From: Saprospiraceae bacterium
Lineage (GTDB): Bacteria > Bacteroidota > Bacteroidia > Chitinophagales > Saprospiraceae
Length of the DNA stretch: 64,000 bases
Reading direction: 5' to 3'
Assembly (NCBI GenBank): GCA_020629315.1
Contig: JAHDDO010000018.1
Location: 13,732 to 77,731 of the forward strand
In this document: one piece after another, positions 1-9,418 of the stretch
Numbering within the stretch: position 1 is the first letter of the stretch
How the letters are laid out: each line of letters begins with the position of its first letter
Notes under the pieces: generated by a model
What the model was told of the DNA's origin: nothing
Databases searched by the model: none
Seen by the model: the letters and a program-made list of their open reading frames with translations, nothing else
Program-made: the position numbers and the translations under genes

Positions 1-80
1 TAGATTAATAGATAATAGATTAATAGACAACAGACCATAGATCAGAAGACATTGGAATAATAGACCAATAGATAGTGAAC
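1..80. repeat. Degenerate short direct repeats (ATAGAT/ATAGAC-type)
   Basis: The first 80 bases are built from imperfect copies of a roughly 10-12 base unit such as AGATTAATAG, AGATAATAG, AGACCATAG and AGACCAATAG. A partial inverted copy (GTCTATTATCT) occurs at about 124-134. The stretch lies downstream of the GNAT gene's stop codon and has no reading frame of its own. Short repeats of this kind are seen between genes in Bacteroidota; no function can be read from the sequence. Confidence 0.55.
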
Positions 81-150
81 AGTTGAAAGAAGAAGACCGG
101 TTTTAATCATCGCTCATCTACCGTCTATTATCTGAGCTCTTAAGACCTTA

Positions 151-603
151 CTAGAATCGGATGATACCATTCCACCAGTTTTTTTGAATCTCAGCATTCT
201 GTTTTGCATAGAAATCAAGAGCAAGTTCATTCCAATCTAAGACTTGCCATTTGACTAACACACAACCGGCTGCTTTACTGTTAGCCAAAAAGGATTCAAA
301 TAGTAGGGAACCAATGCCGTATCTTCTATGGCTAGGCTTTACATAAAAGTCTTCTAAATACATCATTCGACCTTTCCATGTAGAGAAGGTATTATAATAT
401 ATGGTCATGCCTACGATTTCTTGATCAAATTCAGCTACTTCTCCCTTGAACCAACCGGATTCGAAGGCCGAAATATAATCGCTGACACTGGCCGAAACAG
501 CTTCTGGTTCTTTTTCATAAATAGCCAGTTCTTTTACAAGTCCTAAAACCGCTTTTAAATCGCGGTTTTCAATGGGTCTGAGCTGTATCTTATTTTTTAC
601 CAT
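151..603 (-). CDS. GNAT family N-acetyltransferase, SSAT/diamine acetyltransferase-like
   Basis: A 150-residue single-domain GNAT enzyme that would transfer an acetyl group from acetyl-CoA to an amine. The N-terminal IQLRPIENRDL segment is a typical GNAT beta1-alpha1 start. The acetyl-CoA pyrophosphate loop is visible as RRYGIGSLLF (about residues 93-102), preceded by the strand YLEDFYVKP. The C-terminal WQVLDWNELALDFY pattern resembles spermidine/spermine acetyltransferase-like proteins, so a polyamine or thialysine-type substrate is possible but not proven. It is divergent from rpsL, and the 98-base gap holds promoter boxes for both directions. Nothing links it functionally to the ribosomal genes. 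Confidence 0.85.
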   Translation of the reverse strand: MVKNKIQLRPIENRDLKAVLGLVKELAIYEKEPEAVSASVSDYISAFESGWFKGEVAEFDQEIVGMTIYYNTFSTWKGRMMYLEDFYVKPSHRRYGIGSLLFESFLANSKAAGCVLVKWQVLDWNELALDFYAKQNAEIQKNWWNGIIRF

Positions 604-622
604 ATAATTTCGCTTTAGGGGT

Positions 623-652
623 TTGACAAACTCAAAAATAGTCTTACTTTTG
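623..652 (+). promoter_or_regulatory. str operon promoter (TTG-N19-TAnnTTTG)
   Basis: TTG at 623-625 is followed after exactly 19 bases by TACTTTTG at 645-652, a perfect match to the Bacteroidota primary-sigma promoter consensus. Transcription would start a few bases further on, giving a leader of about 45 bases before rpsL. The rpsJ promoter has the same -7 octamer and the same spacing. Confidence 0.8.
633..640 (-). promoter_or_regulatory. Possible -7 box for the GNAT gene
   Basis: On the minus strand this reads TATTTTTG, an exact TAnnTTTG match 30 bases upstream of the GNAT start. No TTG is found at the expected distance for a -33 box. It lies inside the spacer of the rpsL promoter, so the two promoters would overlap. 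Assigned from the consensus alone. Confidence 0.35.
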
Positions 653-701
653 CAGTCTCTTTTTACGAAGGGGTCTATTTGAGAATTAATAATAAGAAAA
701 T

Positions 702-1073
702 ATGCCTACAATTAACCAGTTGGTAAGGAAAGGAAGAAAGCAGATAATTACGAAGAGTAAATCGCGGGCGCTTGAGGGTAGTCCTCAAAAAAGAGGTGTA
801 TGTACAAGAGTATATACTACAACACCTAAAAAGCCGAATTCTGCTTTACGTAAAGTAGCAAAGGTTAGATTGACTAATGGTATTGAGGTGATTGCCTACA
901 TACCGGGTGAAGGACACAACTTGCAAGAGCACTCAATTGTCCTATTGCGTGGGGGTAGAGTAAAAGATCTACCGGGTGTACGATATACTATTGTTAGAGG
1001 TGCCTTGGATACAGCGGGTGTGACAGATAGACTTCAAAGTAGATCTAAATACGGAACAAAAAGACCTAAGTAG
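702..1073 (+). CDS. rpsL: 30S ribosomal protein S12
   Basis: S12 sits at the decoding centre of the small subunit and takes part in codon-anticodon proofreading. The 123-residue protein has normal family length. [13 protein letters not shown] is intact with Lys43, as is [12 protein letters not shown] with Lys88 and Asp89. These are the positions where streptomycin resistance changes or beta-methylthiolation occur in other bacteria, and here they are the ordinary sensitive-type residues. It is the first gene of the str operon, 50 bases after the promoter; no Shine-Dalgarno sequence precedes the ATG, only an A-rich leader. Confidence 0.98.
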   Translation: MPTINQLVRKGRKQIITKSKSRALEGSPQKRGVCTRVYTTTPKKPNSALRKVAKVRLTNGIEVIAYIPGEGHNLQEHSIVLLRGGRVKDLPGVRYTIVRGALDTAGVTDRLQSRSKYGTKRPK

Positions 1074-1106
1074 TAAAATAAGAAATCAACATTTTAAAAA
1101 AGTAAC

Positions 1107-1574
1107 ATGAGAAAGAGGAAACCGAAAAAGCGAATCCTACAGCCAGATCCACTTTATAAAGACACGATGGTAACACAATTCGTGAATAATATGATGTGGA
1201 GTGGTAAGAAATCTACTTCATACAAGATTTTTTATGAAGCCTTGGAGATCGTAAAAGCAAAAGGAGAAGAAAATCCTCTTGAAGCATGGCGAACAGCCGT
1301 TCAAAATGTTACACCTCAAGTAGAAGTACGTTCAAGAAGAATTGGTGGAGCAACATTTCAGATTCCAACAGAAATTCGTGGAAGTAGAAAATTATCCATT
1401 GCAATGAAATGGATGATTAAATACGCAAGATTACGAAGTGGAAAAGGAATGGCTGAAAAATTAGCAGCGGAGATTCTTGCAGCAAGTAAGGGTGAAGGAG
1501 CTAGTGTTAAGAAAAAAGAAGACACTCACAGAATGGCAGAAGCAAACAGAGCTTTTGCACACTTTAGAGCTTAA
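1107..1574 (+). CDS. rpsG: 30S ribosomal protein S7
   Basis: S7 nucleates assembly of the 30S head and contacts tRNA at the exit site. The 155-residue protein has the expected length and carries the signature [15 protein letters not shown] and the conserved C-terminal region [16 protein letters not shown]. It is 33 bases downstream of rpsL and 32 bases before fusA, in the standard str order. The leader is A-rich (ATTTTAAAAAAGTAAC before ATG) with no Shine-Dalgarno match. Confidence 0.98.
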   Translation: MRKRKPKKRILQPDPLYKDTMVTQFVNNMMWSGKKSTSYKIFYEALEIVKAKGEENPLEAWRTAVQNVTPQVEVRSRRIGGATFQIPTEIRGSRKLSIAMKWMIKYARLRSGKGMAEKLAAEILAASKGEGASVKKKEDTHRMAEANRAFAHFRA

Positions 1575-1606
1575 TATTTACTACAAATTAAACATTACAG
1601 ATTACG

Positions 1607-3742
1607 ATGGCTACAGATTTAAGGTTTACTAGAAACATTGGTATCGCAGCCCACATTGATGCCGGTAAAACCACAACAACAGAGCGTGTACTTTACTATA
1701 CAGGTATGAGCCACAAGATAGGTGAGGTGCATGATGGTGCCGCTACTATGGACTGGATGGAGCAAGAGCAGGAGCGTGGTATCACGATTACTTCAGCCGC
1801 TACAAAAACAAACTGGAGGTGGAAAGACCAGGATTATCCAATGAATATCATTGATACACCCGGTCACGTTGACTTTACTGTTGAAGTAAATAGATCGTTA
1901 CGTGTATTAGATGGTTTGGTTTTCTTATTCTGTGCAGTAAGTGGTGTAGAGCCTCAATCAGAAACAAACTGGCGATTAGCTGATAATTATAACGTACCTA
2001 GAATTGGTTTCGTAAATAAAATGGACCGTTCTGGTGCTAACTTTTTCGAAGTTGTAAAGGATGTTAAAGATAAGTTAGGTTCAGAGGCGATTCCTTTGCA
2101 AGTGCCTATCGGTGCAGAAGAAAGCTTCAAAGGTGTGGTTGATCTTATTACAGGTAAGGCCATCGTGTGGAATGAGCACGACATGGGAATGACCTATGAA
2201 GAGATTCCAATTCCTAGTGATCTTGAAGAAGAGGTTATGGAGTGGAGAGAAAAGCTTCTTGAAGCGGTTGCAGAATATGATGAGTCATTAATGGAGAAGT
2301 TTTTTGATGATCCAGATTCTATTACAGAACAAGAAATGATCAATGCAGTACGAGGTGCTGTTTTGGATAATAAATTCGTTCCTATGATGTGCGGTTCTGC
2401 CTTTAAAAACAAAGGTGTACAGGCCGTATTGGACGCAGTTTGCGCATTTTTACCATCTCCAATTGATATTGGATCAACAACAGGAACTAACCCTAATACG
2501 GATGCAGAAGTAGTTGTAAATCCTAAAGTAGATGATCCTTTCGTTGCTTTAGCATTTAAGATTGCTACGGACCCTTATGTAGGTCGTTTAGCCTTCTTCA
2601 GAGTCTATTCTGGAGCCTTAGATGCTGGTTCGTATATCTTGAATAACCGTTCGGGTAAAAAAGAGCGTATTTCTAGATTATTCCAAATGCACTCTAATAA
2701 GCAAAATGCTATTGATAGAGTTGAGGCTGGTGATATTGCGGCTGGTGTTGGGTTTAAAGACCTACGAACAGGTGATACATTGAGTACAGAAGGTTTTCCT
2801 ATCGAATTAGAGAGTATGGTTTTCCCTGATCCAGTAATTGGAATCGCGGTCGAACCTAAATCTCAGAAGGATATGGATAAACTGGGTATGGCTTTGGCAA
2901 AACTGGCTGAAGAAGATCCAACATTCCAAGTTCGATATAACGAGGATACGAATCAAACGATAATCTCAGGTATGGGTGAGCTTCACTTGGAGATTATTAT
3001 TGATCGACTAAAGCGAGAATTTAAAGTAGAATGTAATCAAGGTGAGCCACAGGTTACGTATAAAGAAGCACTGACTAAAACAGTGGATCACACAGAAAGA
3101 TTGAAAAAGCAATCAGGTGGTTCTGGTTTATTTGCACAAATGCAATTTGAATTAGGCCCTGCGGATGAAGAATTCTTAGAATCAGATGACTTTAAGAATG
3201 GTAAGACGCAATTGCAATTCGAGAATAACATATTTGGTGGATCAATTCCAAAAGAATTTTTCCCTTCTATCGTGAAAGGTTTCAAATCTATGATGTCTAG
3301 CGGTATTTTAGCTGGATACGGGATTGATAGCATGAAAGTGCGTCTTTATGATGGGGCTACTCACGCAGTTGATTCAAAGCCTATCGCTTTTGAACTTTGT
3401 GCTAAAGAAGGATTTAAAGCAGCAGCCAAACAAGCAGCACCGGTTCTTCTAGAGCCTATGATGAAACTAGAAGTAATTACTCCTGAAGAGTATACAGGCT
3501 CCGTAATTGGTGACTTGAATAGAAGACGAGGATTGCCAAAAGGACAAGAGCCAAAAGGTGGAGGAGCTGTTCAGATTACAGCTGAGGTGCCTTTAGCAAA
3601 TATGTTTGGATACGTTACAGAATTACGAACAATCACTTCGGGTAGAGCGAGCAGTACGATGGAGTTTTCTCATTACGCACCAGCACCAAGCGGTGTAGCT
3701 AAAGAAGTAATAGAGAAAGCACAGGGAGAAGTGAATGTTTAG
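1607..3742 (+). CDS. fusA: Elongation factor G
   Basis: EF-G is the GTPase that drives translocation of tRNA and mRNA, and helps recycle ribosomes. The 711-residue protein has the full domain set. The P-loop is AHIDAGKT at residues 15-22, the switch I motif is [10 protein letters not shown], the G3 motif DTPGHVDF and the G4 motif NKMDRSGAN. Domain IV and domain V follow, ending near [15 protein letters not shown]. It follows rpsG directly. Unlike the proteobacterial str operon, no tuf gene comes next; rpsJ follows with its own promoter. Confidence 0.98.
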   Translation: MATDLRFTRNIGIAAHIDAGKTTTTERVLYYTGMSHKIGEVHDGAATMDWMEQEQERGITITSAATKTNWRWKDQDYPMNIIDTPGHVDFTVEVNRSLRVLDGLVFLFCAVSGVEPQSETNWRLADNYNVPRIGFVNKMDRSGANFFEVVKDVKDKLGSEAIPLQVPIGAEESFKGVVDLITGKAIVWNEHDMGMTYEEIPIPSDLEEEVMEWREKLLEAVAEYDESLMEKFFDDPDSITEQEMINAVRGAVLDNKFVPMMCGSAFKNKGVQAVLDAVCAFLPSPIDIGSTTGTNPNTDAEVVVNPKVDDPFVALAFKIATDPYVGRLAFFRVYSGALDAGSYILNNRSGKKERISRLFQMHSNKQNAIDRVEAGDIAAGVGFKDLRTGDTLSTEGFPIELESMVFPDPVIGIAVEPKSQKDMDKLGMALAKLAEEDPTFQVRYNEDTNQTIISGMGELHLEIIIDRLKREFKVECNQGEPQVTYKEALTKTVDHTERLKKQSGGSGLFAQMQFELGPADEEFLESDDFKNGKTQLQFENNIFGGSIPKEFFPSIVKGFKSMMSSGILAGYGIDSMKVRLYDGATHAVDSKPIAFELCAKEGFKAAAKQAAPVLLEPMMKLEVITPEEYTGSVIGDLNRRRGLPKGQEPKGGGAVQITAEVPLANMFGYVTELRTITSGRASSTMEFSHYAPAPSGVAKEVIEKAQGEVNV

Positions 3743-3751
3743 GTAGAAAGT

Positions 3752-3781
3752 TTGTATAATTAAAATATATGGGTACTTTTG
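3752..3781 (+). promoter_or_regulatory. S10 operon promoter (TTG-N19-TAnnTTTG)
   Basis: TTG at 3752-3754 and TACTTTTG at 3774-3781 are separated by exactly 19 bases, a perfect consensus promoter. It lies entirely in the 68-base gap between fusA and rpsJ. The -7 octamer is identical to that of the str promoter. A short leader of about 25 bases would precede rpsJ. Confidence 0.8.
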
Positions 3782-3810
3782 TGCCCCATTAAGAAATTGA
3801 TAACTGGGTT

Positions 3811-4119
3811 ATGAATCAAAAAATCAGGATTAAACTTCGTTCGTATGACCACAACTTGGTCGATAAGAGTACGGAGAAAATCGTGAAGACGGTGAGGAAC
3901 AGTGGTGCAGTAATATCGGGACCGATTCCGCTACCCACGGACAAAGAAGTTTATACGGTGTTAAAATCACCTCACGTAAACAAAAAGTCTAGGGAGCAGT
4001 TCCAATTGCGCACTCACAAACGCTTGATCGAAATCTACACGCCAACACAAAAAACGGTTGACGCGCTATCGAAGTTAGAGCTCCCAAGTGGTGTAGATAT
4101 ACAGGTCAAACTCACGTAG
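3811..4119 (+). CDS. rpsJ: 30S ribosomal protein S10
   Basis: S10 is a head protein of the 30S subunit; in many bacteria it also works with NusB in antitermination. The 102-residue protein matches the family length. It has the N-terminal [14 protein letters not shown] strand-helix, the exposed loop with SGPIPLPT, and the conserved [29 protein letters not shown] region. It is the first gene of the S10 block and has a dedicated promoter in the gap after fusA. The 84-base gap to rplC is the largest within this block. Confidence 0.98.
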   Translation: MNQKIRIKLRSYDHNLVDKSTEKIVKTVRNSGAVISGPIPLPTDKEVYTVLKSPHVNKKSREQFQLRTHKRLIEIYTPTQKTVDALSKLELPSGVDIQVKLT

Positions 4120-4203
4120 TTTTTAGATTTAGTTTTTTGAAAGTAATACATCAGGTTAATGGTATCATTGGCCTATAGATGTATGTAAAATATATTTTTT
4201 GTA

Positions 4204-4824
4204 ATGGACGGACTAATTGGTAAAAAGATTGGTATGACCAGCATCTTCAATGAAGATGGGGTAAATATCGCTTGTACTGTGGTAGAAGCACTTCCCAATG
4301 TAGTGACGCAAGTGAAGGATGAGGAGAGTGATGGATACAATGCGTTGCAACTAGGGTATGGTGATAAAAAAGAAAAGAATACCACAAAGCCATTGCTTAA
4401 GCATTTTGAAAAAGCCGGCACTTCTCCAAAATCTAAATTGGTAGAATTCAGAGATTGCAGCATAGCTAAAACAATCGGTGAAGAAATCTCTATTGATGAC
4501 GTGTTCGAAGAGGGGGATGTGGTAAATGCAATAGGCACTTCAAAAGGTAAAGGTTTTCAGGGTGTTGTTAAAAGACACGGCTTTAGAGGTGTGAATGATG
4601 CAACACACGGCCAGCATAACAGACAAAGAGCACCGGGTTCTATTGGTGCGGCTTCTTATCCAGCGAAAGTTGTGAAAGGTATGCGGATGGCTGGTAGAGA
4701 TGGTGGAAGACGAGTTAAGATGAAAAATCTTAAAGTGGTTAAGATCTTTAATGAAAAGAATCTTCTATTGATTTCAGGTGCTATACCAGGTCATAAGGGT
4801 TCATTTGTAATTATTGAAAAATAA
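4204..4824 (+). CDS. rplC: 50S ribosomal protein L3
   Basis: L3 binds near the peptidyl-transferase centre and starts 50S assembly. The 206-residue protein has the N-terminal [12 protein letters not shown] motif, the central [15 protein letters not shown] motif and the long loop QRAPGSIGA that reaches towards the active site, then [10 protein letters not shown]. The start follows an AT-only leader (ATATTTTTTGTA) with no Shine-Dalgarno sequence. Confidence 0.98.
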   Translation: MDGLIGKKIGMTSIFNEDGVNIACTVVEALPNVVTQVKDEESDGYNALQLGYGDKKEKNTTKPLLKHFEKAGTSPKSKLVEFRDCSIAKTIGEEISIDDVFEEGDVVNAIGTSKGKGFQGVVKRHGFRGVNDATHGQHNRQRAPGSIGAASYPAKVVKGMRMAGRDGGRRVKMKNLKVVKIFNEKNLLLISGAIPGHKGSFVIIEK

Positions 4825-4830
4825 TTCAGC

Positions 4831-5457
4831 ATGACGGTAGATATTTTAGATATAAACGGAAAGAGCACAGGTAAGTCAGTTGATTTACCAGATGACGTGT
4901 TCAATATTGAGCCTAATAACCATGCTGTTTATTTGGCTGTAAAAACATATTTGGCGAACCAAAGACAAGGAACGCACAAGTCGAAAGAGAGAGGTGAAAT
5001 CAAAGGTTCAACGAAGAAACTCAAGCGTCAAAAGGGTACCGGTACTGCCAGAGCTGGATCCATCAAAAGTCCATTATTTAGAGGAGGAGGTCGAATGTTT
5101 GGTCCTAGACCTAGAAACTATGGCTTACATTTAAATAAGAAAGTAAGAAGATTAGCTAGGCAATCGGCATACGTGATGAAGATTAAGGACGGGAATTTCA
5201 AAGTAGTGGAAGACTTTACGTTTGAGGCGCCACAAACTAAGCAGTATGTTAGCTTTTTGTCTAATGTCGAAGCGAACAATAAGAAATCATTATTCATTTT
5301 GAATGAATATGATAAGAATGTGTACTTGTCTTCACGTAATATTCCAAAAGCGGAAGTGAAGCATATTAATGAAGTGTCAACCTACGATATAGTTCACGCT
5401 AATCAAGTGATCTTATCTGCAAATGCAGTTGATACACTGAAAAAATCAATGGCTTAA
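4831..5457 (+). CDS. rplD: 50S ribosomal protein L4
   Basis: L4 lines the peptide exit tunnel, and in some bacteria represses its own operon. The 208-residue protein has the tunnel-loop signature KRQKGTGTARAGSIKSPLFRGGG followed by GPRPRNYG; these match the family, and no change is seen at the macrolide-contact segment. It lies 6 bases after rplC and 2 bases before rplW, implying tight translational coupling. Confidence 0.98.
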   Translation: MTVDILDINGKSTGKSVDLPDDVFNIEPNNHAVYLAVKTYLANQRQGTHKSKERGEIKGSTKKLKRQKGTGTARAGSIKSPLFRGGGRMFGPRPRNYGLHLNKKVRRLARQSAYVMKIKDGNFKVVEDFTFEAPQTKQYVSFLSNVEANNKKSLFILNEYDKNVYLSSRNIPKAEVKHINEVSTYDIVHANQVILSANAVDTLKKSMA

Positions 5458-5459
5458 TT

Positions 5460-5756
5460 ATGCAAAAAGAAGTATTAGTTAAACCGATTATTTCCGAAAA
5501 ATCAGAGCGATTATCTGATAAATTAGGACAGTACAGTTTTGTTGTGCATAAGAAAGCAAACAAAGTTGAAATTAGAAAGGCGATTGAAGATATGTACAGT
5601 GTGAATGTACTTTCTGTGAATACCGCCATTATGCCTGCGAAAGCTAAAGTTAGAAACACCAGATCTGGCTTAGTCAAAGGTAGAGTGAGTGCCTTCAAAA
5701 AGGCGATTGTTACATTAGCAGAAGGAGAGGAAATCGATTTCTTCGGCGATATTTAA
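5460..5756 (+). CDS. rplW: 50S ribosomal protein L23
   Basis: L23 sits at the tunnel exit and is the docking site for trigger factor and SRP. The 98-residue protein starts with the typical VLVKPIISEKSERL and contains YSFVVHKKANKVEIRKAIEDMY and VLSVNT. It starts 2 bases after the rplD stop. Length and motifs are ordinary for the family. Confidence 0.97.
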   Translation: MQKEVLVKPIISEKSERLSDKLGQYSFVVHKKANKVEIRKAIEDMYSVNVLSVNTAIMPAKAKVRNTRSGLVKGRVSAFKKAIVTLAEGEEIDFFGDI

Positions 5757-5775
5757 AATAGGAAAATAACAAGCT

Positions 5776-6603
5776 ATGGCTGTTAAGAAACATAAACCAG
5801 TTACCCCAGGGTCAAGACATCACATCAGTAATACATTTACTGAAATCACGGCGAGCAAACCGGAGAAGTCTTTGACAGTTGGAATGCGTAAGAAAGGTGG
5901 GCGTAACAGTAGTGGTAAAATGACCGTACGAAATGTGGGAGGTGGTCATAAACGTCGATATAGAATTATTGACTTTAAGCGTAATAAGGACGGAGTAGAA
6001 GGAACAGTAAATACGATTGAGTATGATCCAAACAGATCGGCGTATATAGCATTGGTAGAGTATAGTGATGGTGAAAAGAGATATATCATTGCTCCAGATA
6101 AGATAAGTGTTGGTGATACTATTCAGTCTGGGAAGTCGGCACAACCACTTGTAGGACATTGTATGTTTTTGGCAGACGTTCCTTTAGGTACCTCAATTCA
6201 TGCTATTGAAATGGCTCCTGGTAAAGGGGCTGCATTAGCGAGAAGTGCTGGAACGTATGCAGTGGTAATGAATAAAGAAGGAAAGTATGTAGTCGTGAAA
6301 TTACCTTCAGGTGAGGTTAGACGAATCTTAGGTACTTGTAAAGCTACCATTGGTACAACAAGTAATCCAGATCATGGCTTGCAGGTAATGGGTAAAGCGG
6401 GTAGAAATAGATGGAAAGGTAGAAGACCTAGAGTAAGAGGTGTTGCGATGAACCCAGTAGATCACCCGATGGGTGGTGGTGAAGGTAGAGCTTCAGGAGG
6501 ACACCCTAGATCTAGAACAGGTATCATGGCTAAAGGGCAGAAGACAAGAAATAACAAAAAGCATTCAACTAAATTGATTATATCTAGACGAAAGTCTAAG
6601 TAA
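5776..6603 (+). CDS. rplB: 50S ribosomal protein L2
   Basis: L2 joins the subunits and supports the peptidyl-transferase centre. The 275-residue protein has [21 protein letters not shown] near the N-terminus and the C-terminal signature [15 protein letters not shown]. The functionally important His of the DHP motif is kept; the following His of E. coli is Met here, which I recall as common in Bacteroidota. It is 19 bases after rplW and 23 bases before rpsS. Confidence 0.98.
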   Translation: MAVKKHKPVTPGSRHHISNTFTEITASKPEKSLTVGMRKKGGRNSSGKMTVRNVGGGHKRRYRIIDFKRNKDGVEGTVNTIEYDPNRSAYIALVEYSDGEKRYIIAPDKISVGDTIQSGKSAQPLVGHCMFLADVPLGTSIHAIEMAPGKGAALARSAGTYAVVMNKEGKYVVVKLPSGEVRRILGTCKATIGTTSNPDHGLQVMGKAGRNRWKGRRPRVRGVAMNPVDHPMGGGEGRASGGHPRSRTGIMAKGQKTRNNKKHSTKLIISRRKSK

Positions 6604-6626
6604 TCGGAAAGAGCGGATTCATAATT

Positions 6627-6890
6627 ATGGCAAGATCAATAAAAAAAGGACCATACATATACCATAAGCTTTTAAAAAAGGTATACACAGCTAAGGATAG
6701 TCAAAAGAAATCAGTGATCAAAACATGGTCGAGATCATCAATGATTATTCCTGATATGGTTGGGTTGACTATTGCGGTACACAATGGTAGAACATTTGTT
6801 CCTGTGTACGTAACAGAAAATATGGTTGGACATAAATTAGGTGAATTTTCTCCTACTAGAACCTTTAAAGGTCACAGTGGTAATCGCTAA
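6627..6890 (+). CDS. rpsS: 30S ribosomal protein S19
   Basis: S19 pairs with S13 in the 30S head and contacts the A-site finger. The 87-residue protein has the family motifs [26 protein letters not shown] and the C-terminal [13 protein letters not shown]. It is slightly shorter than the E. coli homologue (about 92 residues) because its C-terminal tail is short. Position between rplB and rplV is standard. Confidence 0.97.
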   Translation: MARSIKKGPYIYHKLLKKVYTAKDSQKKSVIKTWSRSSMIIPDMVGLTIAVHNGRTFVPVYVTENMVGHKLGEFSPTRTFKGHSGNR

Positions 6891-6909
6891 TTTTTAAAGC
6901 ATTAGTAAC

Positions 6910-7305
6910 ATGGAAGCAGTAGCAAAATTGAGAAATGTACCGATGTCGGCGAGGAAAATGAGAATGGTAGTGGATACTATTCGAGGTAAGTCGGTCGAGG
7001 ATGCATTGAACATCCTGAAATACACAAAAAGAGAAGCAGGAGAATGGCTGGAAAAATTAGTTCTGTCTGCAGTAGCTAACTGGGAGTATAAGCAGGACAT
7101 GGTTTTCAGTGCTGATGATTACGATCTAGTTATCAAGACAGCATTTGTGGATGAAGGTTCAATGTTGAAGAGATTCCGTCCAGCACCTCATGGTAGGGCT
7201 CACAGAATCCGAAAACGAATGAATCACGTAACGTTAATCGTTGAAAATAGAATAGCAACAGAGGAGTTGGAAGCAGTAGAAGAAGAAACTAAAACTGAAG
7301 AATAA
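6910..7305 (+). CDS. rplV: 50S ribosomal protein L22
   Basis: L22 spans the 50S subunit, and its beta-hairpin lines the exit tunnel. The 131-residue protein has RNVPMSARKMRMVVDTIRGKSVEDAL and the hairpin region LKRFRPAPHGRAHRIRKR, with no insertion at the macrolide-sensitive loop. A Glu-rich C-terminal tail (ELEAVEEETKTEE) extends it beyond the usual length of about 110 residues. Confidence 0.97.
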   Translation: MEAVAKLRNVPMSARKMRMVVDTIRGKSVEDALNILKYTKREAGEWLEKLVLSAVANWEYKQDMVFSADDYDLVIKTAFVDEGSMLKRFRPAPHGRAHRIRKRMNHVTLIVENRIATEELEAVEEETKTEE

Positions 7306-7316
7306 ATAACTAAGGA

Positions 7317-8054
7317 ATGGGTCAAAAGACAAATCCAATAGGTAATCGTTTAGGTATCATAAAAGGCTGGGATTCTAGCTGGTTTGTGAATAAAGGCTAT
7401 GCAGAAAATGTAGTAAAGGATGAAAAGATCCGTAACTATATCAATGCAAGGGTTAATAAAAGTGGAATTGCCAGAATAGTTATAGAACGAACCTTGAAGC
7501 GAATCACTGTTACTGTTCATACTTCTAGACCTGGTATAATTATCGGTAAAGGAGGACAAGAAGTTGATAGGATCCGTGAAGAGTTAAAGAAACTTACAGG
7601 TAAGGATATTCAAATTAACATTATTGAAATCCGAAAACCTGAATTAGATGCAGCCATCGTTGCAGAATCAATTGCAAAGCAGATTGAATCTCGTATGAAC
7701 TACAGAAGAGCTATAAAAATGGCGATTCAGTCAACGATGAGAGCAGGTGCGGAAGGGATAAAAGTCAGAATTAGCGGTCGATTGAATGGAGCTGAAATGG
7801 CTAGATCTGAAGAGTATAAAGACGGAAGAACACCATTACATACATTCAGAGCAGATATAGACTATTCGTTGAAGGAAGCTTTAACCGTATATGGTTTGAT
7901 TGGAATAAAAGTGTGGATTTGTAAAGGAGAAGTTTTAGGGAAAAGAGATCTTTCACCAAATGTTGGTATGAAGAGCAAGAACACCAAAGGTGGCCGTGGC
8001 GGTCGTGGAGGAAGAGATAATAGAGGAAGAAGAGATAATAAAAGAAGAAACTAG
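7317..8054 (+). CDS. rpsC: 30S ribosomal protein S3 with RG-rich tail
   Basis: S3 forms part of the mRNA entry channel and has helicase-assisting basic residues. The 245-residue protein has the KH domain with [18 protein letters not shown], then the C-terminal domain with [15 protein letters not shown] and GVKVWI-like [14 protein letters not shown]. The last 30 or so residues are an unusual low-complexity tail of Gly, Arg, Asp, Asn and Lys ([15 protein letters not shown]), likely disordered and RNA-binding. It is 11 bases after rplV. Confidence 0.97.
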   Translation: MGQKTNPIGNRLGIIKGWDSSWFVNKGYAENVVKDEKIRNYINARVNKSGIARIVIERTLKRITVTVHTSRPGIIIGKGGQEVDRIREELKKLTGKDIQINIIEIRKPELDAAIVAESIAKQIESRMNYRRAIKMAIQSTMRAGAEGIKVRISGRLNGAEMARSEEYKDGRTPLHTFRADIDYSLKEALTVYGLIGIKVWICKGEVLGKRDLSPNVGMKSKNTKGGRGGRGGRDNRGRRDNKRRN

Positions 8055-8078
8055 TAATCATTAGGTAAAATAAGTATC

Positions 8079-8498
8079 ATGTTACAGCCTAAAAGAACGA
8101 AATATAGAAAGCAGCAAAAAGGGAGAAACAGAGGTTTGGCTCATAGAGGAAGCACCGTTGCTTTTGGTTCATTTGGATTAAAATCTGTGGAACACGGAAG
8201 AATTACAAATAGAACTATTGAAGCAGCGAGGGTTGCTTTGACAAGATATATGAAAAGGGAAGGTAAAGTGTGGATTAGAATATTCCCAGACAAACCTATT
8301 ACATCAAAGCCTTTAGAGGTAAGGATGGGTAAAGGTAAGGGAGCTTTGGACCATTATGTTGCGGTAGTAAAACCAGGAACGATAATGTTCGAAATTGATG
8401 GTGTACCTTCTGAAGTGGCTCATGAGGCCTTGCGATTAGCAGCTCAAAAGATGCCAGTATTAACTAGAACTGTTACAAGAAGAGACTACGTTGAGTAG
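8079..8498 (+). CDS. rplP: 50S ribosomal protein L16
   Basis: L16 positions the A-site tRNA and is incorporated late in 50S assembly. The 139-residue protein has [14 protein letters not shown] at the N-terminus, the central [23 protein letters not shown] and the flexible-loop motif [14 protein letters not shown]. Spacing to neighbours is short (24 and 18 bases), consistent with one transcript. Confidence 0.97.
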   Translation: MLQPKRTKYRKQQKGRNRGLAHRGSTVAFGSFGLKSVEHGRITNRTIEAARVALTRYMKREGKVWIRIFPDKPITSKPLEVRMGKGKGALDHYVAVVKPGTIMFEIDGVPSEVAHEALRLAAQKMPVLTRTVTRRDYVE

Positions 8499-8516
8499 TA
8501 TTAAAAAGTAGGTATT

Positions 8517-8777
8517 ATGGCTACAAAGAAATATTTAGAACTGCAAGATTTTACTTCCGAAGAATTAGGGAATGAACTTAATGAAACGGTAGCGCAGTAT
8601 AAGAAGATGAAATTTGACCATGCGTTAAAAGGATTAGAGAATCCAATGGCTTTGAAAGAAGTTAGACGTGATATTGCTCGAATGAAGACTGAAGTTAGAC
8701 GAAGAGCATTAGCAGAACAGTCTGAAGAGCAAATGGCAAATAGAACTAGAATTCGAAAAAGAAGAAGAAACAAATAA
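8517..8777 (+). CDS. rpmC: 50S ribosomal protein L29, C-terminally extended
   Basis: L29 lies beside L23 at the tunnel exit. The core helical hairpin is recognisable: a first helix with [32 protein letters not shown] and a second with [18 protein letters not shown]. At 86 residues it is longer than the usual 60-70, because of a basic C-terminal extension ending [11 protein letters not shown]. It is one base from rpsQ, in the standard rplP-rpmC-rpsQ order. Confidence 0.95.
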   Translation: MATKKYLELQDFTSEELGNELNETVAQYKKMKFDHALKGLENPMALKEVRRDIARMKTEVRRRALAEQSEEQMANRTRIRKRRRNK

Positions 8778-8778
8778 C

Positions 8779-9036
8779 ATGGAGTCTCAATCTTTTAAAA
8801 AGCAGCTAGTAGGTGTGGTTACCAGCAACAAAATGGAAAAGACCATAACCGTAAAAGTAGAAAGGAGAATTAAGCATCCGATCTATGGAAAATTCATGAA
8901 AAAGTCAAAGAAATTTTTGGCACATGATGATAAGAATGAGGCAAGTGAAGGTGATGTAGTTAAGATTATTGAGTCAAGACCATTGAGTAGAAGAAAGCGA
9001 TGGAACTTGGTAGAAATATTAGAAAGAGCTAAGTAA
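8779..9036 (+). CDS. rpsQ: 30S ribosomal protein S17
   Basis: S17 is an OB-fold primary 16S rRNA binder. The 85-residue protein has [30 protein letters not shown] and the conserved C-terminal [18 protein letters not shown]. The ATG at 8779 lies one base after the rpmC stop. Ordinary for the family. Confidence 0.97.
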   Translation: MESQSFKKQLVGVVTSNKMEKTITVKVERRIKHPIYGKFMKKSKKFLAHDDKNEASEGDVVKIIESRPLSRRKRWNLVEILERAK

Positions 9037-9048
9037 AAATTTATTCCG

Positions 9049-9414
9049 ATGATTCAACAGGAAAGTAGATTAAAAGTCGCGGATAACAGTGGAGCCAAAG
9101 AGGTTCTTTGTATCAGAGTTTTGGGAGGTTCTGGAAGAAGGTATGCTTCTATAGGTGATACTATTGTATGTACAGTAAAAAGTACATCACCTGGAGGGGT
9201 AAAAAAAGGATCTGTTTCTAAAGCGGTAGTGGTAAGGACAAAGAAAGAGATAAGAAGGAAAGATGGTTCTTACATTAGATTTGACGACAATGCTGTAGTC
9301 TTATTGACGGCCTCTGATGAGCCAAGAGGGACAAGGATTTTTGGTCCTGTTGCAAGGGAATTGAGGGATAAAGATTACATGCGTATTATTTCATTGGCAC
9401 CAGAAGTACTTTAA
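9049..9414 (+). CDS. rplN: 50S ribosomal protein L14
   Basis: L14 contributes to intersubunit bridge B8. The 121-residue protein has the family start [33 protein letters not shown] and the C-terminal [13 protein letters not shown]. Length and sequence are typical. It is 12 bases after rpsQ and 4 bases before rplX. Confidence 0.98.
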   Translation: MIQQESRLKVADNSGAKEVLCIRVLGGSGRRYASIGDTIVCTVKSTSPGGVKKGSVSKAVVVRTKKEIRRKDGSYIRFDDNAVVLLTASDEPRGTRIFGPVARELRDKDYMRIISLAPEVL

Positions 9415-9418
9415 GACC

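Noticed and set aside
3743-3810. Possible tuf gene or remnant between fusA and rpsJ
   Set aside because: Only 68 bases with a promoter; no EF-Tu sequence is present.
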